A model generated the notes under the pieces. The model saw nothing but the letters and a program-made list of their open reading frames with translations. It was not told where the DNA came from and made no database searches. Of a stretch of DNA of 64,000 nucleotides, positions 23,968-33,495 are shown in pieces. Position 1 is the stretch's first letter. Every line of letters begins with the position of its first letter. The stretch covers positions 1,649,716-1,713,715 of the forward strand of contig NZ_LN929908.1 of NCBI RefSeq assembly GCF_001494595.1. Reading direction: 5' to 3'. Both the position numbers and the translations under genes were made by a program. Origin of the DNA: Mycobacterium sp. M26 (GTDB taxonomy: Bacteria; Actinomycetota; Actinomycetes; Mycobacteriales; Mycobacteriaceae).

Positions 23968-24813
23968 CTAGAAGCTGTGCTCCTCGGCGGGGAAGGTGCC
24001 GGTCGCCACTTCGCTGGCGTATTGCGTTGCCGCACGGCGTAGTTCAGCGCCGACGTCACCGAATCGCTTGACGAACTTGGCCGTCTTGCCACTGGTGAGC
24101 CCGGCCATGTCCTGCCACACCAGAACCTGGGCGTCGCAGTTGGGGCCGGCGCCGATGCCGACGGTCGGGATGGTCAGCTTGCCGGTGATCTGGGTGGCCA
24201 GCTCCGCGGGCACCATCTCCATCACCACCGCGAACGCACCGGCCTCCTGGACGGCGATCGCATCGTGAATCGTCTGCTCGGCGGCGTCGCCGCGACCCTG
24301 AACCTTGAAACCGCCGAGGCCGTTGACGCTCTGCGGTGTGAAACCGATATGGGCCATCACCGGGATACCGGCGGCGGTCAGCGTGGCGATCTGGTCGGCC
24401 ACCCGCTCGCCGCCCTCCAGCTTGACCGCGTGCGCGCCGGCTTCCTTCATGAAGCGGGTCGCGGTCTGGAGGGCTTGTGCAGCGCCACCCTCGTAGCTGC
24501 CGAACGGCAGGTCGGCGACCACCAGGGCGTGCTCGGCGCCCCGCACCACACCGCGCACCAGCGGGATCAGCTCGTCGACCGAGATCGGCACCGTGGTGTC
24601 GTAGCCGTAGACGACGTTGGCGGCGGAGTCACCGACCAGCAGCACCGGAATCTCGGCCTCATCGAAGGCGCGTGCGGTGGAGTAGTCGTAGACCGTGAGC
24701 ATGGCCCACTTGTGGCCTTCGGTCTTCCACTTGAGCAGGTGCGGGGTGCGTACCTTAATGCGAGGTGCAGAAGGCGCGCTACAGCCACCGTAGACAGTCT
24801 GTTCAGACATCAT
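23968..24813 (-). CDS. panB: 3-methyl-2-oxobutanoate hydroxymethyltransferase
   Basis: PanB transfers a hydroxymethyl group from methylenetetrahydrofolate to alpha-ketoisovalerate, the first committed step of pantothenate synthesis. The 281-residue protein has the metal-binding LLVGDSAANVVYGYDTT, the active-site blocks VKLEGGERV and PVMAHIGFTPQS, and VGIGAGPNCDAQVLV. It starts at ATG 24813 (Met-Met-Ser); ATG 24810 is an alternative. It corresponds to Rv2225 and stands alone as a transcription unit. Confidence 0.9.
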   Translation of the reverse strand: MMSEQTVYGGCSAPSAPRIKVRTPHLLKWKTEGHKWAMLTVYDYSTARAFDEAEIPVLLVGDSAANVVYGYDTTVPISVDELIPLVRGVVRGAEHALVVADLPFGSYEGGAAQALQTATRFMKEAGAHAVKLEGGERVADQIATLTAAGIPVMAHIGFTPQSVNGLGGFKVQGRGDAAEQTIHDAIAVQEAGAFAVVMEMVPAELATQITGKLTIPTVGIGAGPNCDAQVLVWQDMAGLTSGKTAKFVKRFGDVGAELRRAATQYASEVATGTFPAEEHSF

Positions 24814-25012
24814 TGTCCCCATGTGATGGTCGGGTCGATCCTCGTGGCCCATCCGGGTCCCCGGGTTCGTCTGACGTCCTTCAGTCTGCCACCGCGCCAT
24901 GGCGAAAATGAACGCGAACCGCAGTGGACTTTGTCACACCACAATCCGTGCGAGCTGCTCAGCGTTGGGCGAATCCGGCTCGGCTGACAGGCTGCGGACA
25001 TACCATCGGCGC

Positions 25013-26443
25013 ATGGTCCAACACCTGCAGCGGCTCAGCGGACTCGACGCCAGTTTCCTCTATCTCGAAACACCCTCCCAGCCACTGCACGTGTGCTCGG
25101 TGCTGGAGTTGGACGCCTCCACGATTCCCGGCGGCTACACCTTCGACCGGCTGCGCGACGCGCTGCAACTACGGATCAAGGCCATGCCCAACTTCCGGGA
25201 GAAGCTGGCCAACAGCTTCCTGAACCTCGACCATCCGGTGTGGGTGGAGGACGAGGACTTCGACATCGACCGGCACGTGCACCGCATCGGGCTGCCCGCA
25301 CCCGGCGGCCGCGTCGAACTCGGCGAGATCTGCGGCCATCTGGCGTCCCTGCCGCTCGACCGCCGTCACCCGCTGTGGGAGATGTGGGTGATCGAAGGGG
25401 TGGCCGGCACCGACGCCCGTGAGGGCGGCCGGCTGGCCGTGCTCACCAAGGTCCACCACGCCGCCGTCGACGGTGTTACCGGCGCGAACCTGATGTCGCA
25501 GCTGTGTTCCACCGAACCCGACGCCCCGCCGCCGGCGCCGGTCGACGGTCAGGGCGATGCCAACCCGCTGCGGATCGCGCTGGGCGGGCTGGGCAACTTC
25601 GTCTCCCGGCCGCTGCACCTGGCCACCAACGTGCTGCCCGCCACCGTCACCACCGTCGTCGACACCGTCAAACGGGCGGTCGGCGGCCGCGCGATGGCGG
25701 CCCCGTTCGCCGCGCCGCAGACGCCGTTCAACGCCAGCGTCACCGCGCACCGCAACGTCGCCTTCGCCCAGCTGGAACTCGAGGACATCAAGAAGGTTAA
25801 GAACCACTTCGGGGTCAAGGTCAACGATGTGGTGATGGCGCTGGTGGCCGGGGTGTTGCGCCAGTTCCTGCTCGACCGCGGCGAGCTGCCGGATTCGTCA
25901 CTGGTGGCGATGATCCCGGTTTCGGTGCACGACCGCTCGGATCGGCCCGGCCGCAACCAGGTTTCGGGGATGTTCTCCAAACTCGAGACGCAGATCGAGG
26001 ATCCGGCCAAGCGGTTGCAGGCCATTGCCGAAGCCAATGACATGGCCAAGGAACACAGTTCGGCGATCGGGGCCACCCTGCTGCAGGACTGGAGCCAGTT
26101 CGCCGGCCCGGCGATCTTCGGTGTCGCGATGCGGGTGTACGCCCGGAGCCGGCTCACCGAGGCCCGGCCGGTGCACAACCTCGTCGTCTCCAATGTGCCC
26201 GGCCCGCAGATCCCGTTGTACTTCCTGGGCGCCGAAGTGACCGCCATGTATCCGCTCGGGCCGATCTTCCACGGCTCGGGCCTGAACATCACCGTGATGT
26301 CGCTCAACGGCAAGCTCGACGTGGGGCTGATCTCCTGCCCCGAGCTGCTGCCCGATCTGTGGGATATGGCCGACGACTTCGCCGTCGGGATGAAAGAACT
26401 GCTCGACGCGACGAAACCGGCCGCAAAACAAGGCCGGAAGTGA
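25013..26443 (+). CDS. Wax ester synthase/diacylglycerol acyltransferase (WS/DGAT)
   Basis: A 476-residue WS/DGAT of the mycobacterial Tgs type. The catalytic HHxxxDG motif reads HHAAVDG at residues 148-154. The N-terminal LSGLDASFLYLET and the C-terminal VSNVPGPQIPLYFLGAEV and PELLPDLWDM blocks are family hallmarks. It esterifies diacylglycerol (or fatty alcohol) with acyl-CoA to make storage lipid at the membrane or lipid-body surface. ATG 25013 is chosen; the frame upstream lacks family sequence. It appears monocistronic. Confidence 0.9.
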   Translation: MVQHLQRLSGLDASFLYLETPSQPLHVCSVLELDASTIPGGYTFDRLRDALQLRIKAMPNFREKLANSFLNLDHPVWVEDEDFDIDRHVHRIGLPAPGGRVELGEICGHLASLPLDRRHPLWEMWVIEGVAGTDAREGGRLAVLTKVHHAAVDGVTGANLMSQLCSTEPDAPPPAPVDGQGDANPLRIALGGLGNFVSRPLHLATNVLPATVTTVVDTVKRAVGGRAMAAPFAAPQTPFNASVTAHRNVAFAQLELEDIKKVKNHFGVKVNDVVMALVAGVLRQFLLDRGELPDSSLVAMIPVSVHDRSDRPGRNQVSGMFSKLETQIEDPAKRLQAIAEANDMAKEHSSAIGATLLQDWSQFAGPAIFGVAMRVYARSRLTEARPVHNLVVSNVPGPQIPLYFLGAEVTAMYPLGPIFHGSGLNITVMSLNGKLDVGLISCPELLPDLWDMADDFAVGMKELLDATKPAAKQGRK

Positions 26444-26519
26444 CCGTCGGCTGACGTCACAGCCCCGTCGGCGGGTCGGTGTGCGAGGCACCCCCGCCGA
26501 ACATGGCAGCATGTTTGCC

Positions 26520-28064
26520 ATGAGGCAGTACCCCCGCCCGCGCGTCGTCCGCACCGCACTGGTGCTCACCGCTGTGGCCGGGCTCGTCGCGAGCGCCGGT
26601 TGCAGCACCATGGTCTCGGGACGGGCGGTCATCGCCGAACCGCAGATCGGCCAGCCCGTGCAGTGGGGGCCGTGCCGGGTAGCCGGCGGTGGCGGGGGTA
26701 ATGCGCTGCCGATCCCGGCGGGTGCGCAGTGCGGCAAGATCGCCGTCCCGGTGGACTACTCCAAACCCGACGCCGGGACCGCCAGCCTGGCGCTGATCCG
26801 GTTCCCGGCGACCGGCGACAAGATCGGCTCGCTGATCATCAACCCCGGCGGGCCGGGGGAGTCCGGTATCGAGGCGGCCGCCAGCATCGTCGAGAACCTG
26901 CCTGCCAACGTGCGGCAGAAGTTCGACCTGGTCGGGTTCGACCCGCGCGGTGTCGGAGCGTCGACCCCGGCGCTGTGGTGCAACTCCGATGCCGACAACG
27001 ACCGGCTGCGCGCCGACCCGCAGGTGGACTACAGCCCCGAGGGTGTCGCGCACATCGAGAACGAGACCAAGGCGTTCGTCCAGCGCTGTATCGACAAGAT
27101 GGGCAAGGACTTCCTGGCCAACGTCGGTACGGCCAGTGTGGTCAAGGACATGGACGCGCTGCGCGCGGCCGTCGGCGACGAGAAGATCACCTACCTCGGC
27201 TACTCCTACGGCACCCGCATCGGTGCGGCCTACGCCGAGGAGTTCCCGGAGAAGGTCCGGGCGATGATCCTCGACGGCGCCGTCGACCCCAACGCCGACC
27301 CGATCCAGGCCGATATCGACCAGGCCGCGGCGTTCCAGCAGGCGTTCAACGACTACGCCGCCGACTGCGCCAAGGATCCCACCTGCCCGCTGGGTACCGA
27401 TCCGGCCAAGTCCGTCGACGTCTACCGCAGCATGGTCGACCCGCTGGTGGACAAGCCGCTGCCCACCGCCGATCCGCGCGGTCTGGGCTACAGCGACGCG
27501 ATCATCGGCACCATCATGGCGCTGTACTCGCCCAACCTGTGGCGGCATCTGACCCAGGCGCTCAGCGAGATGAAGGACGGGCGCGGAGACACCATGCTGG
27601 CGCTGGCCGACATGTACATGCGCCGGGACGCCCAGGGGCACTACACCAACGCCACCGATGCGCGCATCGCGGTGAACTGTGTGGACCAGCCGCCGATCAC
27701 CGACCGCACCAAGGTGATCGAGGAAGACCGCAAGATGCGCGAGGTCGCGCCGTTCATGAGCTACGGCGACTTCACCGGCCACGCCCCGCTGAGCACGTGC
27801 GCGTTCTGGCCGGTGCCGCCGACCAGCACCCCGCACCTCGCCAGCGCACCCGGTCTGCCGCCCGTGCTGGTGGTCTCGACGACCAACGATCCGGCGACGC
27901 CGTACCAGGCCGGTGTCGACCTGGCCAAGCAGCTCGGCGGATCACTGTTGACGTTCAACGGAACCCAGCACACGGTGGTGTTCCAGGGCAACACCTGCGT
28001 GGACAACTACGCGGCCGCCTACCTGGTGGATCTCACCCTGCCGCCAGCCGGGGCCACCTGCTGA
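26520..28064 (+). CDS. Hip1/CaeA-like serine hydrolase lipoprotein
   Basis: A 514-residue exported alpha/beta hydrolase of the SCO7095/Hip1 family (Rv2224c-like). The signal peptide ends in a lipobox with Cys28 (ASAGC). The oxyanion block is INPGGPGESG, the nucleophile Ser229 lies in LGYSYGT, the acid in TTNDPATPY and the His in TQHTVV. M. tuberculosis Hip1 is a cell-envelope serine protease that trims GroEL2. ATG 26520 is chosen; ATG 26511 is possible. A shorter, non-lipidated paralogue lies at 29251-30780. Confidence 0.85.
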   Translation: MRQYPRPRVVRTALVLTAVAGLVASAGCSTMVSGRAVIAEPQIGQPVQWGPCRVAGGGGGNALPIPAGAQCGKIAVPVDYSKPDAGTASLALIRFPATGDKIGSLIINPGGPGESGIEAAASIVENLPANVRQKFDLVGFDPRGVGASTPALWCNSDADNDRLRADPQVDYSPEGVAHIENETKAFVQRCIDKMGKDFLANVGTASVVKDMDALRAAVGDEKITYLGYSYGTRIGAAYAEEFPEKVRAMILDGAVDPNADPIQADIDQAAAFQQAFNDYAADCAKDPTCPLGTDPAKSVDVYRSMVDPLVDKPLPTADPRGLGYSDAIIGTIMALYSPNLWRHLTQALSEMKDGRGDTMLALADMYMRRDAQGHYTNATDARIAVNCVDQPPITDRTKVIEEDRKMREVAPFMSYGDFTGHAPLSTCAFWPVPPTSTPHLASAPGLPPVLVVSTTNDPATPYQAGVDLAKQLGGSLLTFNGTQHTVVFQGNTCVDNYAAAYLVDLTLPPAGATC

Positions 28065-28076
28065 GGCCCGGGGCCG

Positions 28077-29087
28077 TCAGTCCACCTTGACGACGAGCTT
28101 GCCGACGTTCTTGCCGTCGAAGAGCATGTTGATCGCGGTGGGCAGCTGCTCGAAGCCCTCGACGACCGTTTCCAGCGGTGTCAGCTTGCCCTCGGCGATG
28201 AGGCCGCCGATCTCGGTAGCCGCCTGCGCCGACTGACCGAGGTGGTCCAGGACGATGAAGCCGCGCAGCGTCACCCGCTGGATCAGCAGGTTGCCGAAGG
28301 CGCTCGGTCCGGGCGGCGGGTCGGCCTCGTTGTAGCCGGAGATCAAGCCGCACAGCGCAACTCGCGCGCCGATATTGAGCCGGGCGAAGATCGCATCCAT
28401 CAGCGGGCCGCCGACGTTCTCGAAGTCGACGTCGATACCGTTGGGCGTCGCAGCGGCGAGCTGGGCGCGCCAGTCCTCGGCGCGGTGGTCCACCGCGGCG
28501 TCGAAGCCGAGTTGTTCGGTCAACAGCGCGCACTTCTCGGGGCCGCCGGCAATCCCGACCACCCGCGCACCGTCGGCCTTGGCGAGCTGCCCCGCCACCG
28601 ACCCCACCGCGCCGGCGGCCGCCGACACGATGACCGTTTCGCCGGGCTTCGGCTTGCCGATATCGCGAATGCCGACCCAGGCGGTGAGCCCGGTGCTTCC
28701 GAGTGCACCCAGCAACGCGCTGGGGGAGACGCCGTCGGGGATCTCGGTCGGCATGACGAACGCCCCCTCGGACGCCACCAGGTAGTCCTGCCAGCCGAGA
28801 AGGCCCTGGACAGCCTGTCCCACAGGGAGATTCGGGTTCTTGGAGGCCACCACCCGGCCCAGTCCGGCGGCGCGCATCACCTCACCGATCGCGACCGGAG
28901 GAAGGTAGGACGGGGTGTCGTTGATCCACATCCGGTTGGTCGGGTCCAGCGAAATCCACTCGACCCGGACCAGTGCCTCGCCGTCGGCGATGTCGGGAAC
29001 CGCCTCCTCGACGAGTTCGAAGGTGTTCGGCCCGATCCGTTCGGTGGGGCGTTCGCGGAGCAGGAATCGACGATTGCGTTCAGCCAT
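28077..29087 (-). CDS. NADP-dependent medium-chain oxidoreductase (curcumin/prostaglandin-reductase type)
   Basis: A 336-residue zinc-independent MDR enzyme of the leukotriene-B4 12-hydroxydehydrogenase/CurA group. Visible blocks are SLDPTNRMWIND, the nucleotide-binding SAAAGAVGSVAGQLAK (about 155-170) and DVDFENVGGPLMDAI. It would reduce an activated double bond with NADPH in the cytoplasm; the substrate is unknown. It lies between the two Hip1-like genes on the opposite strand. Confidence 0.8.
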   Translation of the reverse strand: MAERNRRFLLRERPTERIGPNTFELVEEAVPDIADGEALVRVEWISLDPTNRMWINDTPSYLPPVAIGEVMRAAGLGRVVASKNPNLPVGQAVQGLLGWQDYLVASEGAFVMPTEIPDGVSPSALLGALGSTGLTAWVGIRDIGKPKPGETVIVSAAAGAVGSVAGQLAKADGARVVGIAGGPEKCALLTEQLGFDAAVDHRAEDWRAQLAAATPNGIDVDFENVGGPLMDAIFARLNIGARVALCGLISGYNEADPPPGPSAFGNLLIQRVTLRGFIVLDHLGQSAQAATEIGGLIAEGKLTPLETVVEGFEQLPTAINMLFDGKNVGKLVVKVD

Positions 29088-29250
29088 GAGCGCACCGTAC
29101 CCGCACCTCGCCCGCGTTTTCGGGGCATTGCCGTTCTGCAGGGCCTACACCGATTGACGTCAGCGAAAGTTCATTGTTATTGACACTGCGCGCTTCTGAG
29201 ATCAACGTGTGACCCCTCCGGGGCGACCCGGTCGTTGCCGCCGTGCGACG

Positions 29251-30780
29251 ATGACAGCTATGGGAAGCACGAGTCGGATCGGCTCGGCTCTGCTCCTCTG
29301 CGCCGCGCTGACCGCCGGTGTCACGGCCCCCGCGGCCATGGCCACCGAACCAGGGACGGGTCAGACGACAGCGCCGCAGGCTGCGTGGGGAAGCTGTGCA
29401 CGTTTCCTCGGGACGGCGTCGGCTGAGCTGCCCACCGCGACATGCACCACCGTCGCAGTCCCGATCGACGATGCGGATCCCACTGGCGCACAAGCACAAC
29501 TGGCCGTGATCAAGATCCCGGCGACCGGGCAGCGCATCGGCTCACTGTTTATCAACCCCGGCGGCCCGGGCGCCTCCGCCGTGGATGCTGCGGCTGCCAT
29601 GGGCTACGCGCTGGCCGGCAGTCCGATCAACGAGCACTTCGACCTCGTCGGCTTCGACCCGCGGGGAGTGGGGTACTCCACACCCGAGCTGCGCTGCCGC
29701 ACCGATGCCGAGTTCGACGCCTGGCGACGCAACCCGATGGTCGACTACAGCCCCGAAGGCGTCGCGGCGATCGAGCAGCTCTACCGCGACTACGCCCAGG
29801 AATGTGCCGACAAGCTGGGCCCCGCGTTCCTGGCCGGCGTCGGAACCGCCTCGGCGGCACGGGATATGGACACCGTCCGCCAGGTCCTGGGTGACGAGCA
29901 GATCAACTACCTCGGCTTCAGCTACGGCACCGAGTTGGGTACCGCCTATCTGGAGCGGTACCCCGAGCGGGTGCGCACGATGGTGCTCGACGGCGCGATC
30001 GACCCGGCGCAGGACACCGTGGACTCGGTGATTCAGCAGATGACCGGCTTCCAGGTGGCGTTCAACGACTACGCGGCCGACTGCGCCAAGTCGCGCGGCT
30101 GCCCGTTGGGCACCGACCCGACGCAGTGGGTCACCCGGTTCCACGAACTCGTCGACCCGTTGGTCACCACACCTGGGCCGACCTCCGACCCGCGGGGACT
30201 GTCCTACCAGGACGCGATCACCGGAACGTTCAACGCGCTGTACGCGCCGCAGTACTGGAAGTTCCTGACGAGTGGCCTGCTCGGATTGCAGCGCCACACC
30301 GACGCCGGTGATCTGCTGTTGCTCGCCGACGAATACCAGGGGCGGGACCCTGCGGGTCGCTACAACAACGGGCAGGACGCCTTCAACGCCATCCGCTGTG
30401 TCGACGATCCGACGCCGACCGACCCGGCGGTGTGGGCCGAAATTGACCAGCGCACGCGCGAACTCGCGCCGTTCCAGGCCTACGGTCAGTTCACCGGTTA
30501 CGCGCCGCGAGACCTGTGCGCCTTCTGGCCCGCGCCGCCGACGATGACCCCGCACGCAGCGTCACCGGCCCCGCCGGGCAGCGTCGTCGTCGTCTCCACC
30601 ACGCATGATCCCGCCACCCCGTACGAGGCCGGGGTGAACCTGGCCCAGCAGCTGGGCGCACCGCTGATCACCTACGACGGCACCCAGCACACCGCGGTGT
30701 TCAACGGCGACCTGTGCGTGGACTCCGCGGTCGTCCGCTACCTCGTCGACCAGGTGGTGCCCGGAAATCTGACCTGCTAG
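29251..30780 (+). CDS. Hip1/CaeB-like secreted serine hydrolase
   Basis: A 509-residue paralogue of the gene at 26520-28064 (Rv2223c-like). The signal peptide ends PAAMA with no lipobox, so it should be released or anchored otherwise. Catalytic blocks are intact: INPGGPGAS, nucleophile Ser in LGFSYGTE, TTHDPATPY and TQHTAV. Start ATG 29251 or ATG 29260. Its stop shares CTAG (30777-30780) with the last gene of the convergent repeat-protein array. Confidence 0.85.
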   Translation: MTAMGSTSRIGSALLLCAALTAGVTAPAAMATEPGTGQTTAPQAAWGSCARFLGTASAELPTATCTTVAVPIDDADPTGAQAQLAVIKIPATGQRIGSLFINPGGPGASAVDAAAAMGYALAGSPINEHFDLVGFDPRGVGYSTPELRCRTDAEFDAWRRNPMVDYSPEGVAAIEQLYRDYAQECADKLGPAFLAGVGTASAARDMDTVRQVLGDEQINYLGFSYGTELGTAYLERYPERVRTMVLDGAIDPAQDTVDSVIQQMTGFQVAFNDYAADCAKSRGCPLGTDPTQWVTRFHELVDPLVTTPGPTSDPRGLSYQDAITGTFNALYAPQYWKFLTSGLLGLQRHTDAGDLLLLADEYQGRDPAGRYNNGQDAFNAIRCVDDPTPTDPAVWAEIDQRTRELAPFQAYGQFTGYAPRDLCAFWPAPPTMTPHAASPAPPGSVVVVSTTHDPATPYEAGVNLAQQLGAPLITYDGTQHTAVFNGDLCVDSAVVRYLVDQVVPGNLTC

Positions 30781-31676
30781 TCGGCAGCCTTCTTGGCGCG
30801 CTTGGAGCCGCCGGAGGATTTGGCGCCATCGCCTGACGACTTCTTGGCCGAGGGTTTCGACGCGGCCGCCGGAGAAGCCTTGCGGGCGTTGACCGCCGAG
30901 GCGCCGCCGACGGTGACGCCGTTGATGTTGATGCCGGGGCCAGTCTTGGTGATGTTCTTACCGCTCTGCCCGATCGATCCGGCGATAGCGAGGGGCCCAG
31001 GGCCGGCAACCACGGTGTTGTTGTCGCCGAAGATGGCGAAAGCGGTGTTGAACACCCCCACTTGCGGAGGGGACGCTCCGGCGCCGACTGTGTTGTCGGT
31101 TCCGCCGAGTCCTACCGCGATGTTGAACAGGCCGGACGTGCTCACGACTTGGCCGGACTGTGTCGTACCGTTTCCGAAAAGATTGACGCTCAGATTTCCC
31201 AGACCTGCGGCGAACGCTTGACTGGCTTGCGTTGCACTGTTCGCCAAGGACACGTTCAGCGCGATATTGAGCCCCAGGTTGCCTGGGTTGCCCAGGTAGT
31301 TCGATCCAACCGTGACGGCCTGAGCGTCGTTGGCCAGATTGATCGCAATCCCGAACAAGCCCTTGGCTTCGGCTACTCCGTTTGCGCCGGCGTTGATAGC
31401 GAAGGTGAATGCGTCACCGGTCGCGGCGTAGGACTGGTCACCCACGCTGAAGGCCGCGCCGAACAGGCCGTCTGCGAACGCCTGGGCGTTGTTGCCGATG
31501 GCGACGGCGAGGCCGAAGACGCTACTGCGGCAGTCCGGGCCGGAGCTGAGGCCGAAGGCCGATACACAGCTGGCTGTTGCCGTCGGGGCAGTGCTGACGC
31601 CCGCGCCGATCACGGTTGCGGTGACGGCAGCCGCGGCTGTTATCGCCCCCGCGATCGCAGTGCGGTGTGGCACCAT
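30777..31676 (-). CDS. Secreted solenoid-like repeat protein, array member 1 (operon-distal)
   Basis: A 299-residue member of an unnamed family. Signal peptide to about residue 34, then Cys-x11-Cys (CVSAFGLSSGPDC), then about nine coils of 18-25 residues with the pattern Gly-Leu-Phe-x-x-Ala-hydrophobic-x-hydrophobic-Gly-Asn/Asp-x-x-x-Ala. A conserved cap (AGPGPLAIAGSIGQSGKN, TGPGININGVTVGG) and a Lys/Ala/Ser-rich basic tail follow. The coils resemble YadA-head or beta-roll repeats. It starts at ATG 31676, 14 bp after the neighbour's stop, so it is the last gene of the operon. Confidence 0.75.
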   Translation of the reverse strand: MVPHRTAIAGAITAAAAVTATVIGAGVSTAPTATASCVSAFGLSSGPDCRSSVFGLAVAIGNNAQAFADGLFGAAFSVGDQSYAATGDAFTFAINAGANGVAEAKGLFGIAINLANDAQAVTVGSNYLGNPGNLGLNIALNVSLANSATQASQAFAAGLGNLSVNLFGNGTTQSGQVVSTSGLFNIAVGLGGTDNTVGAGASPPQVGVFNTAFAIFGDNNTVVAGPGPLAIAGSIGQSGKNITKTGPGININGVTVGGASAVNARKASPAAASKPSAKKSSGDGAKSSGGSKRAKKAAD

Positions 31677-31690
31677 CGTGACTCCTTCTT

Positions 31691-32587
31691 CTAGTCGGCG
31701 GCCTTCTTGGCGCGCTTGGAGCCGCCGGTGGAGGTGTTGTCGCTTGATGACTTCTTGGCCGACGGCTTCGACGCGGCCGCCGGAGAAGCCTTGCGGGCGT
31801 TGACCGCCGAGGCGCCGCCGACGGTGACGCCGTTGATGTTGATGCCGGGGCCGGATTTGGTGATGTTCTTACCGCTCTGCCCAATCGATCCGGCGATAGC
31901 GAGGGGCCCAGGGCCGGCAACCACGGTGTTGTTGTCGCCGAAGATGGCGAAAGCGGTGTTGAACACCCCCACCACGGGAAAGCTTCCGGCGGTGAGTCGG
32001 TTGTCGTTTCCGCCAAGACCTACCGCGATGTTGAAAAGGCCGATCGCGTCGGCGCCTTGGCCGCCGGGTGTCGTGCCGTTTCCGAAAAGATTGACGCTCA
32101 GATTTCCCACACCTGCGGCGTACGTGGTGCTGGTCAACGGTCCATTGTTCGCTGCGGACACGTTCAGCGCGATATTGAGCCCAAGGTTGACGAGCCCGCC
32201 TACTCCGATGTTGCCCGGTCCAGACGTGGCGGCCTGACCACCGTTGGCCATGTTGATCGCGATCCCGAACACGCCATTGGCGTAGGCCTTTCCAGCAGTG
32301 CTGGCATTGATGGCGAAGGTGAATGCGTCGCCGGTCTGGGCGTCCGACTGGTCACCGACGCTGAAGGCGGCACCGAACAGGCCATTCGCGCGAGCCTGGG
32401 CGTTAGTGCCAATGGCCACGGCAATCCCGAAAACGCTGCTGCTGCAGTCCGGGCCGGAACTGAGGCCAAAGGCCGATACACAGCTGGCTGCTGCCGTCGG
32501 GGCGGTGCTCAGGCCCGTACCGGTCAACGTCGCGCTGATCAGTGCGGCGGCTGTCATCGCGCCGGCGATCGCAGTGCGGTTGGACAT
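31691..32587 (-). CDS. Secreted solenoid-like repeat protein, array member 2
   Basis: A 298-residue sister of member 1: signal peptide MSNRTAIAGAMTAAAL..., CVSAFGLSSGPDC, the same coil pattern (GIAVAIGTNAQARANGLFGA, FNIAVGLGGNDN, FNTAFAIFGDNN), the GPGININGVTVGG cap and a basic tail ending SKRAKKAAD. At DNA level the last third is almost identical to member 1 (about 31809-31973 against 30899-31063), a sign of recent gene conversion. ATG 32587 lies 16 bp downstream of member 3's stop. Confidence 0.75.
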   Translation of the reverse strand: MSNRTAIAGAMTAAALISATLTGTGLSTAPTAAASCVSAFGLSSGPDCSSSVFGIAVAIGTNAQARANGLFGAAFSVGDQSDAQTGDAFTFAINASTAGKAYANGVFGIAINMANGGQAATSGPGNIGVGGLVNLGLNIALNVSAANNGPLTSTTYAAGVGNLSVNLFGNGTTPGGQGADAIGLFNIAVGLGGNDNRLTAGSFPVVGVFNTAFAIFGDNNTVVAGPGPLAIAGSIGQSGKNITKSGPGININGVTVGGASAVNARKASPAAASKPSAKKSSSDNTSTGGSKRAKKAAD

Positions 32588-32603
32588 CGTGGGTACTCCT
32601 TGT

Positions 32604-33473
32604 CTAGTCGTCGGCGGTCTTCTTGGCGCGCTTGGAGCCGCCGGTGGAGGTGTTGTCGCCTGACGACTTCTTGCCCGAGGCTTTGGCCGCGCCCGCGGGG
32701 GAGGCCTTGCGGGCGTTGACCGCCGAGGCGCCGCCGACGACGAGGCCGTTGATGTTGATACCGGGGCCGGATTTGGTGATGCCCTGGCCGTTCTGCAGGA
32801 GCGCTACCGAGATGGCGACCGGGCCCGGGCCTGCGTAGACGCTGTTGGTGCTGCCCAGGGCATTGATGGCGAGGTTGAGCCCGGGGCCACCGCTGTTGGC
32901 CGCCACTACGGTGTTGCTCACGCCGCCGAGATTGGCTGCGATGTTGGCCACCCCGCCGGCGACGACTGCATTCTGCTGCACGATATTGCCGGAGCCGAAG
33001 AGGTTGACCGCGAGGTTGCCGACGCCGGTGGCCTGCACCGAACTGTAGGTATTGGCGCCCACCCCGACGTTGAGCCCAATGTTGAAACCTAGGTTGCCGA
33101 GGCTGGGTGCCCCCGTCACCGTGACCGCGCCACCTCCGCCGAACTGAGCGGCAATGGTGAACGAGCCGAGCGAATGCGCGGTGGAGTTGTCGCCTGCGGT
33201 GACCGCGAAGCTGAAGGAGCCTGGGTTGACGGCGATCGCACTGGAGCCGATCGCGAACGCGGTTCCGAACAGGCCCGTCGAGCTGGCTATCGCGTTCGGA
33301 CCGATCGCGATGGCGATGCTGGTGGGGGTGCTCGTGCAGTTTCCGCCGTTGCCGAGTCCCCAGAACGAGGCGCAGGTGGCGTTGGCGCTGGGGGCGGCCA
33401 GCCCGGTGCTGAGCAGAGCCGCAGTGGTGAATGCCCCGACGGCCGCCGCAGTGGTGGTGCGACGAGAGTTGAT
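32604..33473 (-). CDS. Secreted solenoid-like repeat protein, array member 3 (apparent ATC start)
   Basis: About 289 residues. The signal peptide reads xNSRRTTTAAAVGAFTTAAL... up to PSANA, then CASFWGLGNGGNC (Cys-x11-Cys), coils, the cap KSGPGININGLVVGG and a basic tail. No ATG, GTG or TTG lies at the expected start: the codon in place is ATC (33471-33473, read on the minus strand), seven bases after the ribosome-binding site GAAAGG. ACG at 33488 is a less likely alternative. The open frame runs on upstream only as antisense-like sequence over member 4. Confidence 0.65.
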   Translation of the reverse strand: MNSRRTTTAAAVGAFTTAALLSTGLAAPSANATCASFWGLGNGGNCTSTPTSIAIAIGPNAIASSTGLFGTAFAIGSSAIAVNPGSFSFAVTAGDNSTAHSLGSFTIAAQFGGGGAVTVTGAPSLGNLGFNIGLNVGVGANTYSSVQATGVGNLAVNLFGSGNIVQQNAVVAGGVANIAANLGGVSNTVVAANSGGPGLNLAINALGSTNSVYAGPGPVAISVALLQNGQGITKSGPGININGLVVGGASAVNARKASPAGAAKASGKKSSGDNTSTGGSKRAKKTADD

Positions 33474-33495
33474 AGCGGTGCCTTTCGTGGTGGGG

